Assembly (NCBI RefSeq): GCF_038024035.1
Contig: NZ_CP150664.1
Coordinates: forward strand, 186,001-250,000
Length of the DNA stretch: 64,000 nt
Reading direction: 5' to 3'
From: Polaribacter pacificus
Lineage (GTDB): Bacteria; Bacteroidota; Bacteroidia; Flavobacteriales; Flavobacteriaceae
Of this stretch, positions 28,883 to 38,694 are shown piece by piece. A model generated the notes under the pieces. The model made no database searches. It was given only the letters and a program-made list of their open reading frames with translations, and had not been told where the DNA came from. The stretch's first letter is position 1. Every line of letters starts with the position of its first letter. The position numbers were made by a program, and so were the translations under genes.

Positions 28883-31204
28883 TTGTCAGATTATTTAAGC
28901 ACATTAAACCCAGCACAGAAAGACGCAGTATTGCAAAATGAAGGTCCTATGATCATTATTGCAGGTGCTGGATCTGGTAAAACACGTGTGCTAACTTACC
29001 GTATTGCGCATTTAATGAAACAAGGCGTTGATTCTTTTAATATTTTGTCGCTCACCTTTACCAATAAGGCTGCAAGAGAAATGAAAGAGCGAATTGCTTC
29101 TGTAGTTGGGCAGAGTGAGGCTAAAAATTTATGGATGGGAACTTTTCACTCGGTTTTTGCAAGAATTTTGCGTTCTGAGGCAGATCGATTGGGTTTTCCG
29201 TCTAATTTTACCATCTACGATACTCAAGATTCAGTTCGATTGATTACAGCAATTATAAAAGAGATGAATCTAGACAAAGATCGATACAAACCAAAACAAG
29301 TGTTGAGTAGAATCTCGTCATTAAAAAACAGCTTGATTACCGTTAGAGCCTATGTAAATAATCCAGAGTTGGTAGAGGCAGATTTGCATGCAAACAGACC
29401 AAGATTAGGAGATATTTACAAAGAATATGTAGCTAGATGTTTTAAGTCTGGAGCTATGGATTTTGATGATTTACTGCTGAGAACTAATGAGATTTTATCG
29501 CGATTCCCTGAGGTGTTGGCAAAATATCAAGACCGTTTTAAATACATTATGGTTGATGAGTATCAAGATACCAATCACTCACAATATTTAATTGTTAGAG
29601 CCTTAGCAGACCGTTTTCAAAACATTTGCGTGGTAGGAGATGATTCTCAAAGTATCTATAGTTTTAGGGGAGCCAATATCAACAATATTTTAAATTTCCA
29701 AAAAGATTATCCAGAGGTCAAAACCTTTAAGCTTGAGCAGAATTACAGATCTACGAGTACTATCGTAGAAGCTGCAAACTCTGTGATTGAAAAAAATAAA
29801 ACTCGTTTAGATAAGGAGATTTGGACCTCAAACGGACAAGGAGACTTAATTAAGGTGATGAGAACCATTTCTGATGGAGAAGAAGGTCGATTTGTAGCCA
29901 AGTCTATTTGGGAGAATATGATGAACAAGCAATTGACGGCTGATGCCTTTGCGGTGTTGTATAGAACCAATTCACAGTCAAGAGCTTTAGAGGATGCATT
30001 GCGTAAAAAGAATATCCTTTATAAAATTTATGGAGGAATCTCATTTTATCAACGTCAAGAAATAAAAAATACGCTTTCTTATCTACGATTGCTTATCAAT
30101 CCAAAGGATGAAGAAGCTTTGATTCGAGTAATTAATTATCCTACAAGAGGTATTGGAGCAACCACAATAGATCGATTAACCATTGCTGCCAATCACTATA
30201 AAAAATCAATCTTTGAGCTTCTGACACATTTAGATCAGGTAGATTTAAAAATTAACGCAGGTACCAAAACCAAATTGCAAAATTTTGTCAATATGATTTT
30301 GCGTTTCCAAATTGATGCCAAGACCAAAAACGCTTATGAAATTGCTGATTTGGTAGTTAAGCAGGTGCAATTGATTAAAGACTTGCAAAAAGATGGAACA
30401 CCAGAAGGAGTTAGCAAGGTAGAGAACGTACAGGAGCTTTTAAATGGAATTAAAGATTTTATTACCGATAGAATAGAGACCGGAGAAGACGCATCATTAA
30501 CGGCGTTTTTAGAAGATGTGGCACTGGCTACAGACTTTGATTCTGAAAATAAAGATGATAGTCCAAGAGTTTCTTTAATGAGTATTCATCAGTCTAAAGG
30601 TTTAGAATACCCTTATGTTTATATTGTTGGTTTGGAGGAAAACTTGTTCCCTTCTGGGATGAGCATGAATACCAGAAGTGAATTGGAAGAAGAGCGAAGA
30701 CTATTTTACGTTGCACTGACCAGAGCAGAAAAAGGAGCCTATTTAACCTATGCTCAAACCCGCTATCGCTGGGGGAAACTGACTGATGCTGAGCCGAGTC
30801 GTTTTCTTGAAGAAATTGATGAACGTTTTTTGGAATATCTAACACCAAGCAGCCCGCAAGCAAGCACAAATCGATTTGTAGATAGTTCTTTATTTGATAC
30901 TGAGCCAAAAACCATTCGATTTCAAAAACCAATTAAGAGACAGCGTCAAGAATTTACCGCCAAAAAAGAATCCATAAAACCTCCGAGCAATCTTAAAAAA
31001 GTGAGGCCTAGCTCTGGAGATACTACCAACCTTTTTGACACCAATATTGTTGTAGGATCACTTGTTGAGCACAACAGATTTGGTGCTGGAGAAGTAATTA
31101 GCTTAGAAGGTTCGGGCCCTAATAAAAAAGCCGAAATTAAGTTCGGAACTGTCGGACTTAAGAAATTGTTATTACAATTTGCAAAATTAAAAGTAATCGG
31201 GTAG
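28883..31204 (+). CDS. UvrD/PcrA/Rep-family superfamily I DNA helicase
   Basis: This ATP-dependent 3'-5' helicase has the Walker A motif AGAGSGKT near the N-terminus, then TFTNKAAREMKERI, DEYQDTN (motif II), GDDSQSIYSFRGA (motif III), LEQNYRS (motif IV), VSLMSIHQSKGLEYPYV (motif V) and VALTRA (motif VI). The C-terminal part ends with a tudor-like segment (VGSLVEHNRFGAGEV). No ATG lies in frame near the start. TTG at 28883 (MSDYLSTLNPAQKDAV) fits the usual N-terminus best; a TTG at 28856 would add nine residues. It acts in mismatch or nucleotide excision repair and replication-fork maintenance; PcrA is the likely equivalent. Confidence 0.93.
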   Translation: MSDYLSTLNPAQKDAVLQNEGPMIIIAGAGSGKTRVLTYRIAHLMKQGVDSFNILSLTFTNKAAREMKERIASVVGQSEAKNLWMGTFHSVFARILRSEADRLGFPSNFTIYDTQDSVRLITAIIKEMNLDKDRYKPKQVLSRISSLKNSLITVRAYVNNPELVEADLHANRPRLGDIYKEYVARCFKSGAMDFDDLLLRTNEILSRFPEVLAKYQDRFKYIMVDEYQDTNHSQYLIVRALADRFQNICVVGDDSQSIYSFRGANINNILNFQKDYPEVKTFKLEQNYRSTSTIVEAANSVIEKNKTRLDKEIWTSNGQGDLIKVMRTISDGEEGRFVAKSIWENMMNKQLTADAFAVLYRTNSQSRALEDALRKKNILYKIYGGISFYQRQEIKNTLSYLRLLINPKDEEALIRVINYPTRGIGATTIDRLTIAANHYKKSIFELLTHLDQVDLKINAGTKTKLQNFVNMILRFQIDAKTKNAYEIADLVVKQVQLIKDLQKDGTPEGVSKVENVQELLNGIKDFITDRIETGEDASLTAFLEDVALATDFDSENKDDSPRVSLMSIHQSKGLEYPYVYIVGLEENLFPSGMSMNTRSELEEERRLFYVALTRAEKGAYLTYAQTRYRWGKLTDAEPSRFLEEIDERFLEYLTPSSPQASTNRFVDSSLFDTEPKTIRFQKPIKRQRQEFTAKKESIKPPSNLKKVRPSSGDTTNLFDTNIVVGSLVEHNRFGAGEVISLEGSGPNKKAEIKFGTVGLKKLLLQFAKLKVIG

Positions 31205-31286
31205 AACTTTTGTTTTTAAGTTTTGATGGCTTAAAATAAATACTTAATTTGCAAACCTTATTTTAGCGTATTAAAACAAGCATAGG

Positions 31287-31333
31287 TCGAGCGCAGTCGA
31301 GACCTTTTTTTTAGAGAACTCGACTGCGCTCGA
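31287..31333. repeat. Inverted repeat, 14-bp perfect stem
   Basis: TCGAGCGCAGTCGA at 31287-31300 pairs exactly with TCGACTGCGCTCGA at 31320-31333, with 19 bases between that include eight consecutive T residues. It lies in the 163-base gap between the helicase and DUF4290 genes, in DNA notably more GC-rich than its surroundings. Similar GTCGAGCGCAGTCGAG-type repeats are scattered in flavobacterial genomes. It may also serve as a terminator for the helicase gene. Confidence 0.75.
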
Positions 31334-31367
31334 GGGCAAGAACAAAAGACTTCACACAAAAAGAAAC

Positions 31368-32024
31368 ATGGAATTTGATTTAGAATACAACTCCGAAAGA
31401 ACTTTAATGATTATACCTGAATACGGAAGACATATCCAAAAATTAGTTGATCATTGCTTAAGCCTTGAAACTCAAGAAGAACGCAATGTGATGGCAAAAG
31501 CCATTGTTGACGTTATGGGTAATCTACAACCACACTTAAGAGATGTGCCAGATTTTAAACACAAGCTTTGGGATCAACTTTTTATCATGTCTGATTTTAA
31601 ATTGGATGCTGATTCACCTTTTGACAAGCCATCTAAAGAAGAGCTCCAAGAGAAACCAGAAGCACTAGCGTATCCTAAATCAGCATCTAGATATCGTTAT
31701 TACGGAAACAACATTCAAACCATGATTGATGTTGCACTTAGTTGGGAAAAGGACGAAAAGCGTGAAGCTTTAGAATACTCTATTGCCAATCATATGAAAA
31801 AGTGTTACTTAAACTGGAACAAAGACACCGTTGATGATGCTGTTATTTTTAAGCATTTATTAGACTTGTCTGATGGAAATATTGATTTAACCGCTTCGAC
31901 TGAGCCGCTCTCTGAATCAAAAAACTTATTAAAAAAGCGTACGACTCAGCAAGGAGGAGGAGCAAAAAACCACAAGAGCAATAATTTTAAATCTCATAAA
32001 AACAACAATCACAGAAAAAAATAA
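31368..32024 (+). CDS. DUF4290 family protein
   Basis: The 218-residue protein is the Bacteroidota-specific DUF4290, recognised by its N-terminus (LEYNSERTLMIIPEYGRHIQKLVDHC) and by ASRYRYYGNNIQTMIDVAL. It is soluble and mostly helical, with a basic low-complexity tail of about 30 residues (many Lys, Asn, His) that could bind nucleic acid or membrane phosphates. It lies 5 bases upstream of murA, a linkage I associate with this family in Bacteroidota. Its role is unknown; a link to cell-envelope growth is inferred from that pairing. Confidence 0.88.
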   Translation: MEFDLEYNSERTLMIIPEYGRHIQKLVDHCLSLETQEERNVMAKAIVDVMGNLQPHLRDVPDFKHKLWDQLFIMSDFKLDADSPFDKPSKEELQEKPEALAYPKSASRYRYYGNNIQTMIDVALSWEKDEKREALEYSIANHMKKCYLNWNKDTVDDAVIFKHLLDLSDGNIDLTASTEPLSESKNLLKKRTTQQGGGAKNHKSNNFKSHKNNNHRKK

Positions 32025-32029
32025 TTGCT

Positions 32030-33340
32030 ATGGCATCATTTAAAATTGAAGGTGGACACAAATTAAGTGGTAGTATTACCCCACAAGGAGCTAAGAATGA
32101 AGCTCTTCAGATTATTTGTGCAGTTTTACTTACCGATAAAAAGGTAACTGTCAATAACATTCCAAATATTATTGACGTTAATAAGTTAATTTTTATTCTA
32201 GGAGAACTGGGAGTAAAAATTGAAAAAATAAGTAAAAATTCATACACTTTTCAAGCAGATGATCTTAATTTAAATTATTTAGAATCTGAAGAATTTAAAC
32301 GAGATGGAAGTTCATTGCGAGGTTCTATTATGATTGTAGGTCCTTTATTAGCCAGATTTGGTAAGGGATATATTCCAAGACCAGGTGGAGATAAAATAGG
32401 AAGACGACGTCTTGATACACATTTTGAAGGATTTATTAGACTCGGAGCAACTTTTCGATACAATAAAGAAGAGTCGTTTTATGGAGTAGAAGCCAAAGAA
32501 CTCTTTGGAACAGATATGCTCTTGGATGAGGCTTCTGTTACCGGAACTGCAAATATTTTAATGGCCGCGGTTTTAGCAACAGGTACCACAACCATATACA
32601 ATGCAGCCTGTGAGCCGTATATTCAGCAATTGTCAAAAATGCTGAATGCCATGGGAGCAAAAATTACGGGTGTTGGTTCTAACTTACTTCACATAGAAGG
32701 TGTAAAATCACTTCATGGTTGTGAGCATACTGTCTTGCCAGATATGATAGAAATCGGTAGTTGGATAGGAATGGCAGTGATGACAAGATCTGCTTTGACT
32801 ATTAAAAATGTAAGCTGGAAAGATTTAGGACAAATTCCAAATGTGTTTAGAAAACTAGGAATCAAACTAGAAAAACGCAATGATGATATTTTTATCCCAG
32901 AACAAGAGAGTTATGAAATTCAAAATTATATAGATGGCTCAGTATTGACCATTTCTGATGCTCCTTGGCCAGGTTTTACACCTGATTTATTGAGTATTGT
33001 GCTAGTGATTGCTACCCAAGCTAAGGGGACGGTTTTGATACATCAAAAAATGTTTGAAAGTCGTTTGTTTTTTGTGGATAAACTTATCGATATGGGAGCA
33101 AAAGTTATTTTGTGTGATCCCCATAGAGCAACCGTGATTGGACATGATTTCCAATCGATGTTAAAAGCAACGAATATGACATCTCCAGACATACGTGCTG
33201 GTGTATCCTTATTGATTGCAGCCTTGTCTGCAAAAGGAACTAGTATCATTAATAATATTGAACAGATAGACCGAGGTTATGAAGATATAGATCAGCGATT
33301 GAGGGCTATTGGTGCAAAAATTGAACGTATTGAAAATTAA
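32030..33340 (+). CDS. murA: UDP-N-acetylglucosamine 1-carboxyvinyltransferase with Asp in place of the fosfomycin-target Cys
   Basis: MurA adds enolpyruvate from PEP to UDP-GlcNAc, the first committed step of peptidoglycan synthesis. The 436-residue length and motifs fit (GGHKLSGSITPQGAKNEAL at the start, RPGGDKIGRRRLDTH, GTANILMAA, and DIRAGVSLLIAAL near the end). In the active-site loop the residue equivalent to E. coli Cys115 is Asp121 (PGGDKIG). An Asp there keeps activity in several bacteria but removes the thiol that fosfomycin alkylates. It forms an operon with the DUF4290 gene. Confidence 0.97.
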   Translation: MASFKIEGGHKLSGSITPQGAKNEALQIICAVLLTDKKVTVNNIPNIIDVNKLIFILGELGVKIEKISKNSYTFQADDLNLNYLESEEFKRDGSSLRGSIMIVGPLLARFGKGYIPRPGGDKIGRRRLDTHFEGFIRLGATFRYNKEESFYGVEAKELFGTDMLLDEASVTGTANILMAAVLATGTTTIYNAACEPYIQQLSKMLNAMGAKITGVGSNLLHIEGVKSLHGCEHTVLPDMIEIGSWIGMAVMTRSALTIKNVSWKDLGQIPNVFRKLGIKLEKRNDDIFIPEQESYEIQNYIDGSVLTISDAPWPGFTPDLLSIVLVIATQAKGTVLIHQKMFESRLFFVDKLIDMGAKVILCDPHRATVIGHDFQSMLKATNMTSPDIRAGVSLLIAALSAKGTSIINNIEQIDRGYEDIDQRLRAIGAKIERIEN

Positions 33341-33361
33341 TTCTTTTTAAAAAAAGTATAC

Positions 33362-33391
33362 AAATAGTGTCAACTTGGCACTATTTTTTTA
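33362..33391 (+). terminator. Terminator after murA
   Basis: An 8-bp stem (AAATAGTG / CACTATTT, 33362-33369 and 33379-33386) with a 9-base loop is followed by a T run, 22 bases past the murA stop. Confidence 0.8.
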
Positions 33392-33442
33392 TTGGCAACA
33401 TTATTGCCAATAAAAAGCTTAGAATTTTAATGTTTACATCCA

Positions 33443-33976
33443 ATGAGTAAAGAAGAAAAGTTACAAGAAGAAGAAATCAACAATGTTGAGAACGAAGTAA
33501 AAACAGAAGAAAGCCAAGAGAATCCTAAAACTGAGCCTACAGCCGAAGAGTTAATTCAATCTGAAAAAGATAAATATTTACGATTGTTTGCTGAGTTTGA
33601 AAATTATAAAAAGCGTACTACTAAAGAACGTATTGAATTGTTTAAAACTGCAGGTCAAGAATTAATGACAACTTTACTGCCAATTTTAGATGATTTTGAC
33701 AGAGGTTTGTCAGAAATTAAGAAAGCGAAAGACAAGGAGTTGCTTAAAGGAATGAACTTGATCAATGATAAATTAAAAAAGACTCTTGAGCAAAAAGGAT
33801 TGAATATCATGAAGGTTGAGGCAGGCGATCAATTTGATGCCGATCTACATGAAGCAATTACTCAAATTCCAGCACCTTCGGATAATTTGAAAGGTAAAAT
33901 AATTGACGTAGTTGAGCAAGGATATCAATTGGGAGATAAAATAATCCGTTACCCAAAAGTGGTAATCGGACAATAA
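33443..33976 (+). CDS. grpE: Nucleotide exchange factor GrpE
   Basis: The 177-residue protein has an acidic disordered start (about 1-45), a long helix (about 45-95, with KYLRLFAEFENYKKRTTKER, the GrpE signature region) and a C-terminal beta domain ending VVEQGYQLGDKIIRYPKVVIG. GrpE releases ADP from DnaK in the Hsp70 cycle. It is followed 73 bases later by dnaJ. The dnaK gene is not in this window. Confidence 0.96.
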   Translation: MSKEEKLQEEEINNVENEVKTEESQENPKTEPTAEELIQSEKDKYLRLFAEFENYKKRTTKERIELFKTAGQELMTTLLPILDDFDRGLSEIKKAKDKELLKGMNLINDKLKKTLEQKGLNIMKVEAGDQFDADLHEAITQIPAPSDNLKGKIIDVVEQGYQLGDKIIRYPKVVIGQ

Positions 33977-34049
33977 ACAATTTATAATGATTGGAGATAG
34001 CGTTTTATAGCGTGATTGAGATTCATTAAAACTGTATAGTATATTAGTT

Positions 34050-35168
34050 ATGGCAAAAAAAGATTATTACGAAATCTTAGAAATAAGCAAGTCTGCAAGT
34101 GTAGGGGATATAAAAAAGGCCTATCGAAAGATGGCAATAAAATATCATCCAGATAAAAACCCAGATGATGCAGGAGCAGAGGCTAAGTTTAAAGAGGCTG
34201 CAGAAGCTTATGAAATACTTAGTGACCCAGATAAAAAAGCACGTTATGATCAATACGGTCATGCTGCTTTTGAAAACGGTCATGGCGGCGGCGGCTTCGG
34301 TGGCGGTGGTATGAATATGGATGATATCTTTAGTCAATTTGGCGATATCTTTGGTGGAGGTTTTGGCGGATTTGGCGGAGGTCAACAACGTCAGACTAGA
34401 GTTAAAGGAGGCAATATGCGAATTCGTGTAAAGTTAACTTTAGAAGAAATTGCAAAAGGAGTTGAGAAAAAAGTAAAAGTCCGTAGAAAAGTTCAAGCAG
34501 ACGGAGTTACCTATACAACCTGTTCTACCTGTAATGGATCTGGTCAAGTAACTAGAGTAACCAATACCATACTAGGAAGAATGCAAACAGCTACTAGCTG
34601 TCCTACTTGTCAAGGAGCTGGTCAAAGTATTGATAAAAGACCTAGCGGATCAGATTCTGAAGGTTTGATCGTAAAAGAAGAAACTGTTTCAATTCAGATT
34701 CCTGCAGGGGTTACAGAAGGAGTGCAGTTAAAGGTTGCTGGTAAAGGAAATGAAGCTCCTGGTAAAAATTCTATTCCTGGGGATTTGTTGGTTTTAATAG
34801 AAGAAATCCAACACGCTACCTTAAAAAGAGAAGGGACAAATATTCATTTTGATTTATATGTTAGCTTATCAGAAGCAGTTCTAGGGACTAGTAAAGAAAT
34901 AGAAACTGTTAACGGGAAAGTAAAAATAAAGATAGAAGCAGGGACTCAATCTGGTAAGATTTTACGATTAAAAGGAAAAGGATTGCCAAGTATAGAAAGA
35001 TACGGAAATGGAGATTTTTTAATCCACATCAACGTATGGACTCCTCAGCAATTATCTAAAGAACAAAAACAATTCTTTGATAAGATGAAAGATGATGACA
35101 ATTTTGTTCCGAACCCTCAAACATCAGATAAATCCTTTTTTGAGAAGGTAAAAGATATGTTTATGTAA
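34050..35168 (+). CDS. dnaJ: Chaperone DnaJ with a reduced zinc-binding region (two CxxCxGxG motifs)
   Basis: The 372-residue Hsp40 has the J domain (about 4-70, HPD at 33-35), a Gly/Phe-rich linker (about 77-112) and two C-terminal substrate-binding domains. The zinc region has only two cysteine motifs (Cys158/161 in CSTCNGSG and Cys184/187 in CPTCQGAG) instead of the four of E. coli DnaJ, so at most one zinc site. This appears to be the usual flavobacterial form. It stimulates DnaK ATPase and passes on unfolded clients, together with GrpE encoded just upstream. Confidence 0.96.
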   Translation: MAKKDYYEILEISKSASVGDIKKAYRKMAIKYHPDKNPDDAGAEAKFKEAAEAYEILSDPDKKARYDQYGHAAFENGHGGGGFGGGGMNMDDIFSQFGDIFGGGFGGFGGGQQRQTRVKGGNMRIRVKLTLEEIAKGVEKKVKVRRKVQADGVTYTTCSTCNGSGQVTRVTNTILGRMQTATSCPTCQGAGQSIDKRPSGSDSEGLIVKEETVSIQIPAGVTEGVQLKVAGKGNEAPGKNSIPGDLLVLIEEIQHATLKREGTNIHFDLYVSLSEAVLGTSKEIETVNGKVKIKIEAGTQSGKILRLKGKGLPSIERYGNGDFLIHINVWTPQQLSKEQKQFFDKMKDDDNFVPNPQTSDKSFFEKVKDMFM

Positions 35169-35228
35169 TACTGTTTAAAATTACAAGCAGAAAGCAATAA
35201 GGCTATTAAATTTTTTTAAAGCTATTTA

Positions 35229-35256
35229 CCCACTTAAGAAATTAAGTGGGTTTTTT
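35229..35256 (+). terminator. Terminator after dnaJ
   Basis: A perfect 9-bp stem (CCCACTTAA / TTAAGTGGG, 35229-35237 and 35242-35250) with a GAAA tetraloop is followed by six T residues. Confidence 0.9.
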
Positions 35257-35261
35257 ATTCG

Positions 35262-35269
35262 TATTTTTG
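35262..35269 (+). promoter_or_regulatory. Putative rnpB promoter, -7 element TATTTTTG
   Basis: TATTTTTG matches TAnnTTTG and ends 9 bases before the expected 5' end of the RNase P RNA, exactly where a -7 element for that transcript should be. Confidence 0.65.
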
Positions 35270-35278
35270 CAGGGTAAA

Positions 35279-35591
35279 AAGCAGGTCAATCTTATCGCTT
35301 TGTACTGAATCATGTTCAGAATAAAGAGGAAAGTCCGAACACCAAAGAGTAGCATAGCGGATAACATCCGTCCGGCGTAAGTCGAGGACAAGTGCAACAG
35401 AAAGCAAGTACAGTTCGGCTGTAGTGAAACCAGGTAAACTCTATGCGGTGCAATGCCACGTATATTGAAGATTGAGGGCTACTCGCTCGATTTCAAGGGG
35501 TGGGCAGATCGATTCTAAAAGTAATTTTAGAACTAGATAAATGATAAGACTCTAATTCATTAGAGACAGGATTCGGCTTATAGACCTGCTT
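35279..35591 (+). ncRNA. rnpB: RNase P RNA component (M1 RNA, bacterial type A)
   Basis: The RNA subunit of RNase P trims the 5' leaders of tRNA precursors. Its conserved elements are present: the first helix formed by AAGCAGGTC (35279-35287) and GACCTGCTT (35583-35591), GAGGAAAGTCCGAACACC (CR I, P4 strand) at about 35327-35344, the ACAGAAA and AAACC segments in the middle, GGTAAACTC at 35432-35440, and the 3' block ACAGGATTCGGCTTATAGACC at about 35566-35586. The length of about 313 bases is short for a type A RNA but plausible for Bacteroidota. The 190 bases between its end and aconitase contain no gene. Confidence 0.93.
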
Positions 35592-35741
35592 CTTTACATT
35601 TTCTCATTTTATCAAGTTGATAATTTTGAGCTATTTTGAAAGCTACTATTTAGTGTTTATTCAATTTATGCGTCATTTTTTATCAATACTTCATTATTCA
35701 TTTCAATACACTGTTTATTTTCTAATTTCAGCTAAAAATTG

Positions 35742-35749
35742 TATTTTTG
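35742..35749 (+). promoter_or_regulatory. Putative aconitase promoter, -7 element TATTTTTG
   Basis: TATTTTTG matches TAnnTTTG and is 30 bases upstream of the aconitase ATG. Because it overlaps an in-frame TTG at 35747, that TTG is very unlikely to be the start codon. Confidence 0.6.
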
Positions 35750-35779
35750 TTCCACGAAAAAACTAAACAATTACGATAT

Positions 35780-38050
35780 ATGGCATTTGACATAGAAATG
35801 ATTAAGGCGGTTTATGCGAATGTAGTTGAGAGAGTTGATGAAGCTCGAAAAATTACAGGAAAACCATTAACACTAGCAGAAAAGATTTTATACGCCCACC
35901 TTTGGGAAGGGAAACCAACTAAAGCTTTTGAAAGAGGTAAAGATTACGTAGATTTTGCTCCAGACAGAATTGCTTGTCAAGATGCAACTGCACAAATGGC
36001 ATTATTGCAATTTATGCAAGCTGGTAAAAGCCAAGTTGCGGTACCTACTACGGTTCACTGTGATCACTTGATTCAAGCTAAAGTAGGTGCAACTCAAGAT
36101 TTGCAATCTGCATTGAATACCAGTAATGAGGTTTTTAATTTTTTAGAGTCTGTATCTAATAAATACGGAATTGGTTTTTGGAAACCAGGTGCAGGAATTA
36201 TTCATCAAGTTGTTTTAGAAAATTATGCATTCCCTGGAGGAATGATGATCGGGACTGATTCTCATACTGTAAACGCAGGAGGATTGGGAATGGTAGCAAT
36301 TGGTGTTGGAGGAGCTGATGCAGTAGATGTGATGGCAGGAATGGCTTGGGAGTTAAAATTTCCAAAATTAATCGGTGTTAAGTTAACCGGAAAATTAAAC
36401 GGTTGGACGGCTCCTAAAGATGTTATTTTAAAAGTAGCAGATATCTTAACTGTTAAAGGAGGTACAGGCGCAATTGTTGAGTATTTTGGAGAGGGTGCTG
36501 AATCTATGTCTTGTACAGGTAAAGGAACCATTTGTAATATGGGTGCTGAGATCGGAGCTACAACATCTACCTTTGGTTATGATGTTTCTATGGAACGTTA
36601 TTTACGTGCAACAGATAGAAGTGATGTTGCAGATGCAGCAAATGGAGTAAAAGAATATTTAACTGGAGATGCAGAAGTATATGCAAATCCTGAGCAGTAT
36701 TTTGATCAAGTAATTGAAATTAACTTATCAGAGTTGAGTCCTTTATTAAACGGACCTTTTACACCAGACTTATCTACTAAGGTTGGTACTGCAATGACAG
36801 AAAAAGCTACAAAAAATGATTGGCCATTAAAAGTAGAGTGGGGATTAATAGGATCTTGTACCAATTCTTCTTATGAGGATTTGTCAAGAGCGGCTTCTAT
36901 TGCTCAACAAGCTATTGATAAAGGTTTAAAAACAAAAGCAGAGTTTGGAATCAATCCAGGATCTGAAAAAGTTCGTTATACTGCAGATAGAGATGGTATT
37001 TTAGGTGTTTTTGAACAACTAGATGCTAAAATATTTACCAATGCTTGTGGACCGTGTATTGGTCAATGGGCACGTTATAGTGATCCTTCTAATGCTCCAA
37101 AGAATTCTATTATACATTCATTTAATAGAAACTTTGCCAAAAGAGCAGATGGAAATCCAAATACGCATGCCTTTGTGGCTTCGCCAGAAATGGTTGCTGC
37201 AATTACCATTGCGGGTCGTTTAGACTTTAATCCAATGACTGATTATTTGATCAATGAAAATGGAGAAAAAGTGAAGTTAGATGAGCCTACAGGTTGGGAG
37301 TTGCCTCCAAAAGGATTTGAAGTTAAGGATGATGGTTATTTAGCACCAGAAAAAGACGGAAGTGGAGTAACTATTAAAGTTGCAACAGATTCAGAAAGAT
37401 TACAATTGTTAGAGCCATTTACACCTTTAGGAACTGATATTACTGGAGCTAAGTTGTTAATCAAAGCTTTTGGGAAGTGTACCACTGATCATATTTCTAT
37501 GGCAGGACCTTGGTTGCGTTATAGAGGACACTTAGACAATATTTCAAACAACTGTTTGATTGGCGCTGTAAACGCATATAATATGAAGACCAACTTTGTA
37601 AAAAGTCAACTAACAGGAGAGTATGATGCTGTGCCTAAAACACAAAGAGCATACAAAGCTGCTGGTATTAAGACCATCGTTGTTGGAGATCATAACTATG
37701 GAGAAGGATCTTCTAGAGAGCATGCTGCTATGGAGCCTCGTCATTTAGGTGTTGCTGCTGTATTGGTTAAATCTTTTGCAAGAATTCATGAAACCAACCT
37801 TAAAAAGCAAGGAATGTTAGGTTTAACTTTTGCCAATGAAGCAGATTATGATTTAATCCAAGAAGATGATACTTTTAACTTCTTAGATTTAAATCAATTT
37901 GCACCAGGAAAACCTTTAACTATAGAAGTTGTTCATGCAGATGGAACTAAAGATAGTATTATTGCTAACCATACCTATAATCAAGGACAAATTGAATGGT
38001 ATAAAGAAGGTTCTGCATTAAACTTAATTAAAAAAGAAAACGCTGCATAA
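35780..38050 (+). CDS. acn: Aconitate hydratase (mitochondrial-type aconitase)
   Basis: Aconitase isomerises citrate to isocitrate in the TCA cycle through a [4Fe-4S] cluster. From the ATG at 35780 the protein has 756 residues, close to the mitochondrial-type enzyme. Motifs include [48 protein letters not shown] and [11 protein letters not shown], which together hold the three cluster cysteines, and [17 protein letters not shown] in the swivelling C-terminal domain. The in-frame TTG at 35747 would lie within the promoter and is rejected. A terminator follows closely. Confidence 0.96.
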   Translation: MAFDIEMIKAVYANVVERVDEARKITGKPLTLAEKILYAHLWEGKPTKAFERGKDYVDFAPDRIACQDATAQMALLQFMQAGKSQVAVPTTVHCDHLIQAKVGATQDLQSALNTSNEVFNFLESVSNKYGIGFWKPGAGIIHQVVLENYAFPGGMMIGTDSHTVNAGGLGMVAIGVGGADAVDVMAGMAWELKFPKLIGVKLTGKLNGWTAPKDVILKVADILTVKGGTGAIVEYFGEGAESMSCTGKGTICNMGAEIGATTSTFGYDVSMERYLRATDRSDVADAANGVKEYLTGDAEVYANPEQYFDQVIEINLSELSPLLNGPFTPDLSTKVGTAMTEKATKNDWPLKVEWGLIGSCTNSSYEDLSRAASIAQQAIDKGLKTKAEFGINPGSEKVRYTADRDGILGVFEQLDAKIFTNACGPCIGQWARYSDPSNAPKNSIIHSFNRNFAKRADGNPNTHAFVASPEMVAAITIAGRLDFNPMTDYLINENGEKVKLDEPTGWELPPKGFEVKDDGYLAPEKDGSGVTIKVATDSERLQLLEPFTPLGTDITGAKLLIKAFGKCTTDHISMAGPWLRYRGHLDNISNNCLIGAVNAYNMKTNFVKSQLTGEYDAVPKTQRAYKAAGIKTIVVGDHNYGEGSSREHAAMEPRHLGVAAVLVKSFARIHETNLKKQGMLGLTFANEADYDLIQEDDTFNFLDLNQFAPGKPLTIEVVHADGTKDSIIANHTYNQGQIEWYKEGSALNLIKKENAA

Positions 38051-38077
38051 TTATGCACTAGTTATTTATATAAAAAA

Positions 38078-38102
38078 GACCCTATTTTAGGGTCTTTTTT
38101 TT
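38078..38102 (+). terminator. Terminator after aconitase
   Basis: A 7-bp stem (GACCCTA / TAGGGTC, 38078-38084 and 38088-38094) with a 3-base loop is preceded by A residues and followed by eight T residues. Confidence 0.88.
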
Positions 38103-38139
38103 GTAATTTAATGGGAGTTTGTTCGACTATAGATGTATT

Positions 38140-38694
38140 ATGGTAAAAAAAATTAAAAAACATTTTTGGAATATTGCTTTTGTTGTGTTGATTGGTTTGT
38201 TTATTTATCCACCAACAAAAGTGTACTTTTTACGCATATTTTCTTTTTCACCAACAGTGATTGCAGCAGAAGATCAACAGGTTTTAAAAGATACTGATTG
38301 GCAACTAAAAGGATTAAACACTAAAGATATTCAAGCAAATGAGCTAAATGGCAAAGTTGTTTTTGTAAGTTTTTGGGCTACTTGGTGTCCGCCGTGTATT
38401 GCAGAGATGCCTAGTATGAAAGAATTGTATGACAACTATAAAGACGAGGTTGAATTTATTTTTGTAAGTGATGAAAACTGGGGTACAATTTCTGCATTCT
38501 TTGATAAAAAAGAGTATGATTTTCCAGTATATAATTCATTGACTATACCACCTAAAGCATTACAATCCAATTCTATCCCGACAACTTTTATCATAGACAA
38601 AAACTCTAAGATCCACGTAAAAAAAGTAGGGGCAGCTGATTGGAATTCTACTTCAGTACAAGAGCTACTAAATAAACTCATAAAAAAGCCCTAG
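38140..38694 (+). CDS. Membrane-anchored TlpA/ResA-like thioredoxin
   Basis: From the ATG at 38140 the protein has 184 residues: an N-terminal membrane anchor (about residues 8-32) and a thioredoxin domain with WATWCPPC (Cys83 and Cys86) and a cis-proline region SIPTTFIID. This is the TlpA/ResA class, which reduces disulfides on the outer face of the inner membrane, for example in cytochrome c maturation. An upstream in-frame TTG at 38119 would add seven residues before the anchor and is unlikely. Its stop codon is inside the stem of the downstream terminator. Confidence 0.9.
   Translation: MVKKIKKHFWNIAFVVLIGLFIYPPTKVYFLRIFSFSPTVIAAEDQQVLKDTDWQLKGLNTKDIQANELNGKVVFVSFWATWCPPCIAEMPSMKELYDNYKDEVEFIFVSDENWGTISAFFDKKEYDFPVYNSLTIPPKALQSNSIPTTFIIDKNSKIHVKKVGAADWNSTSVQELLNKLIKKP

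Noticed and set aside
31287..31333. CRISPR-like repeat
   Set aside because: Only one inverted pair exists, with no regularly spaced further units and no cas genes.
35592..35741. tRNA or other small RNA gene between rnpB and aconitase
   Set aside because: No cloverleaf, no GTTCGANNC-type arm and no stable GC-rich hairpin is seen; the stretch is plain AT-rich spacer. No tRNA was seen in the other gaps either.
35747..35779. TTG at 35747 as the aconitase start
   Set aside because: It lies inside the TATTTTTG promoter element, and the ATG at 35780 gives the normal N-terminus MAFDIEMI.
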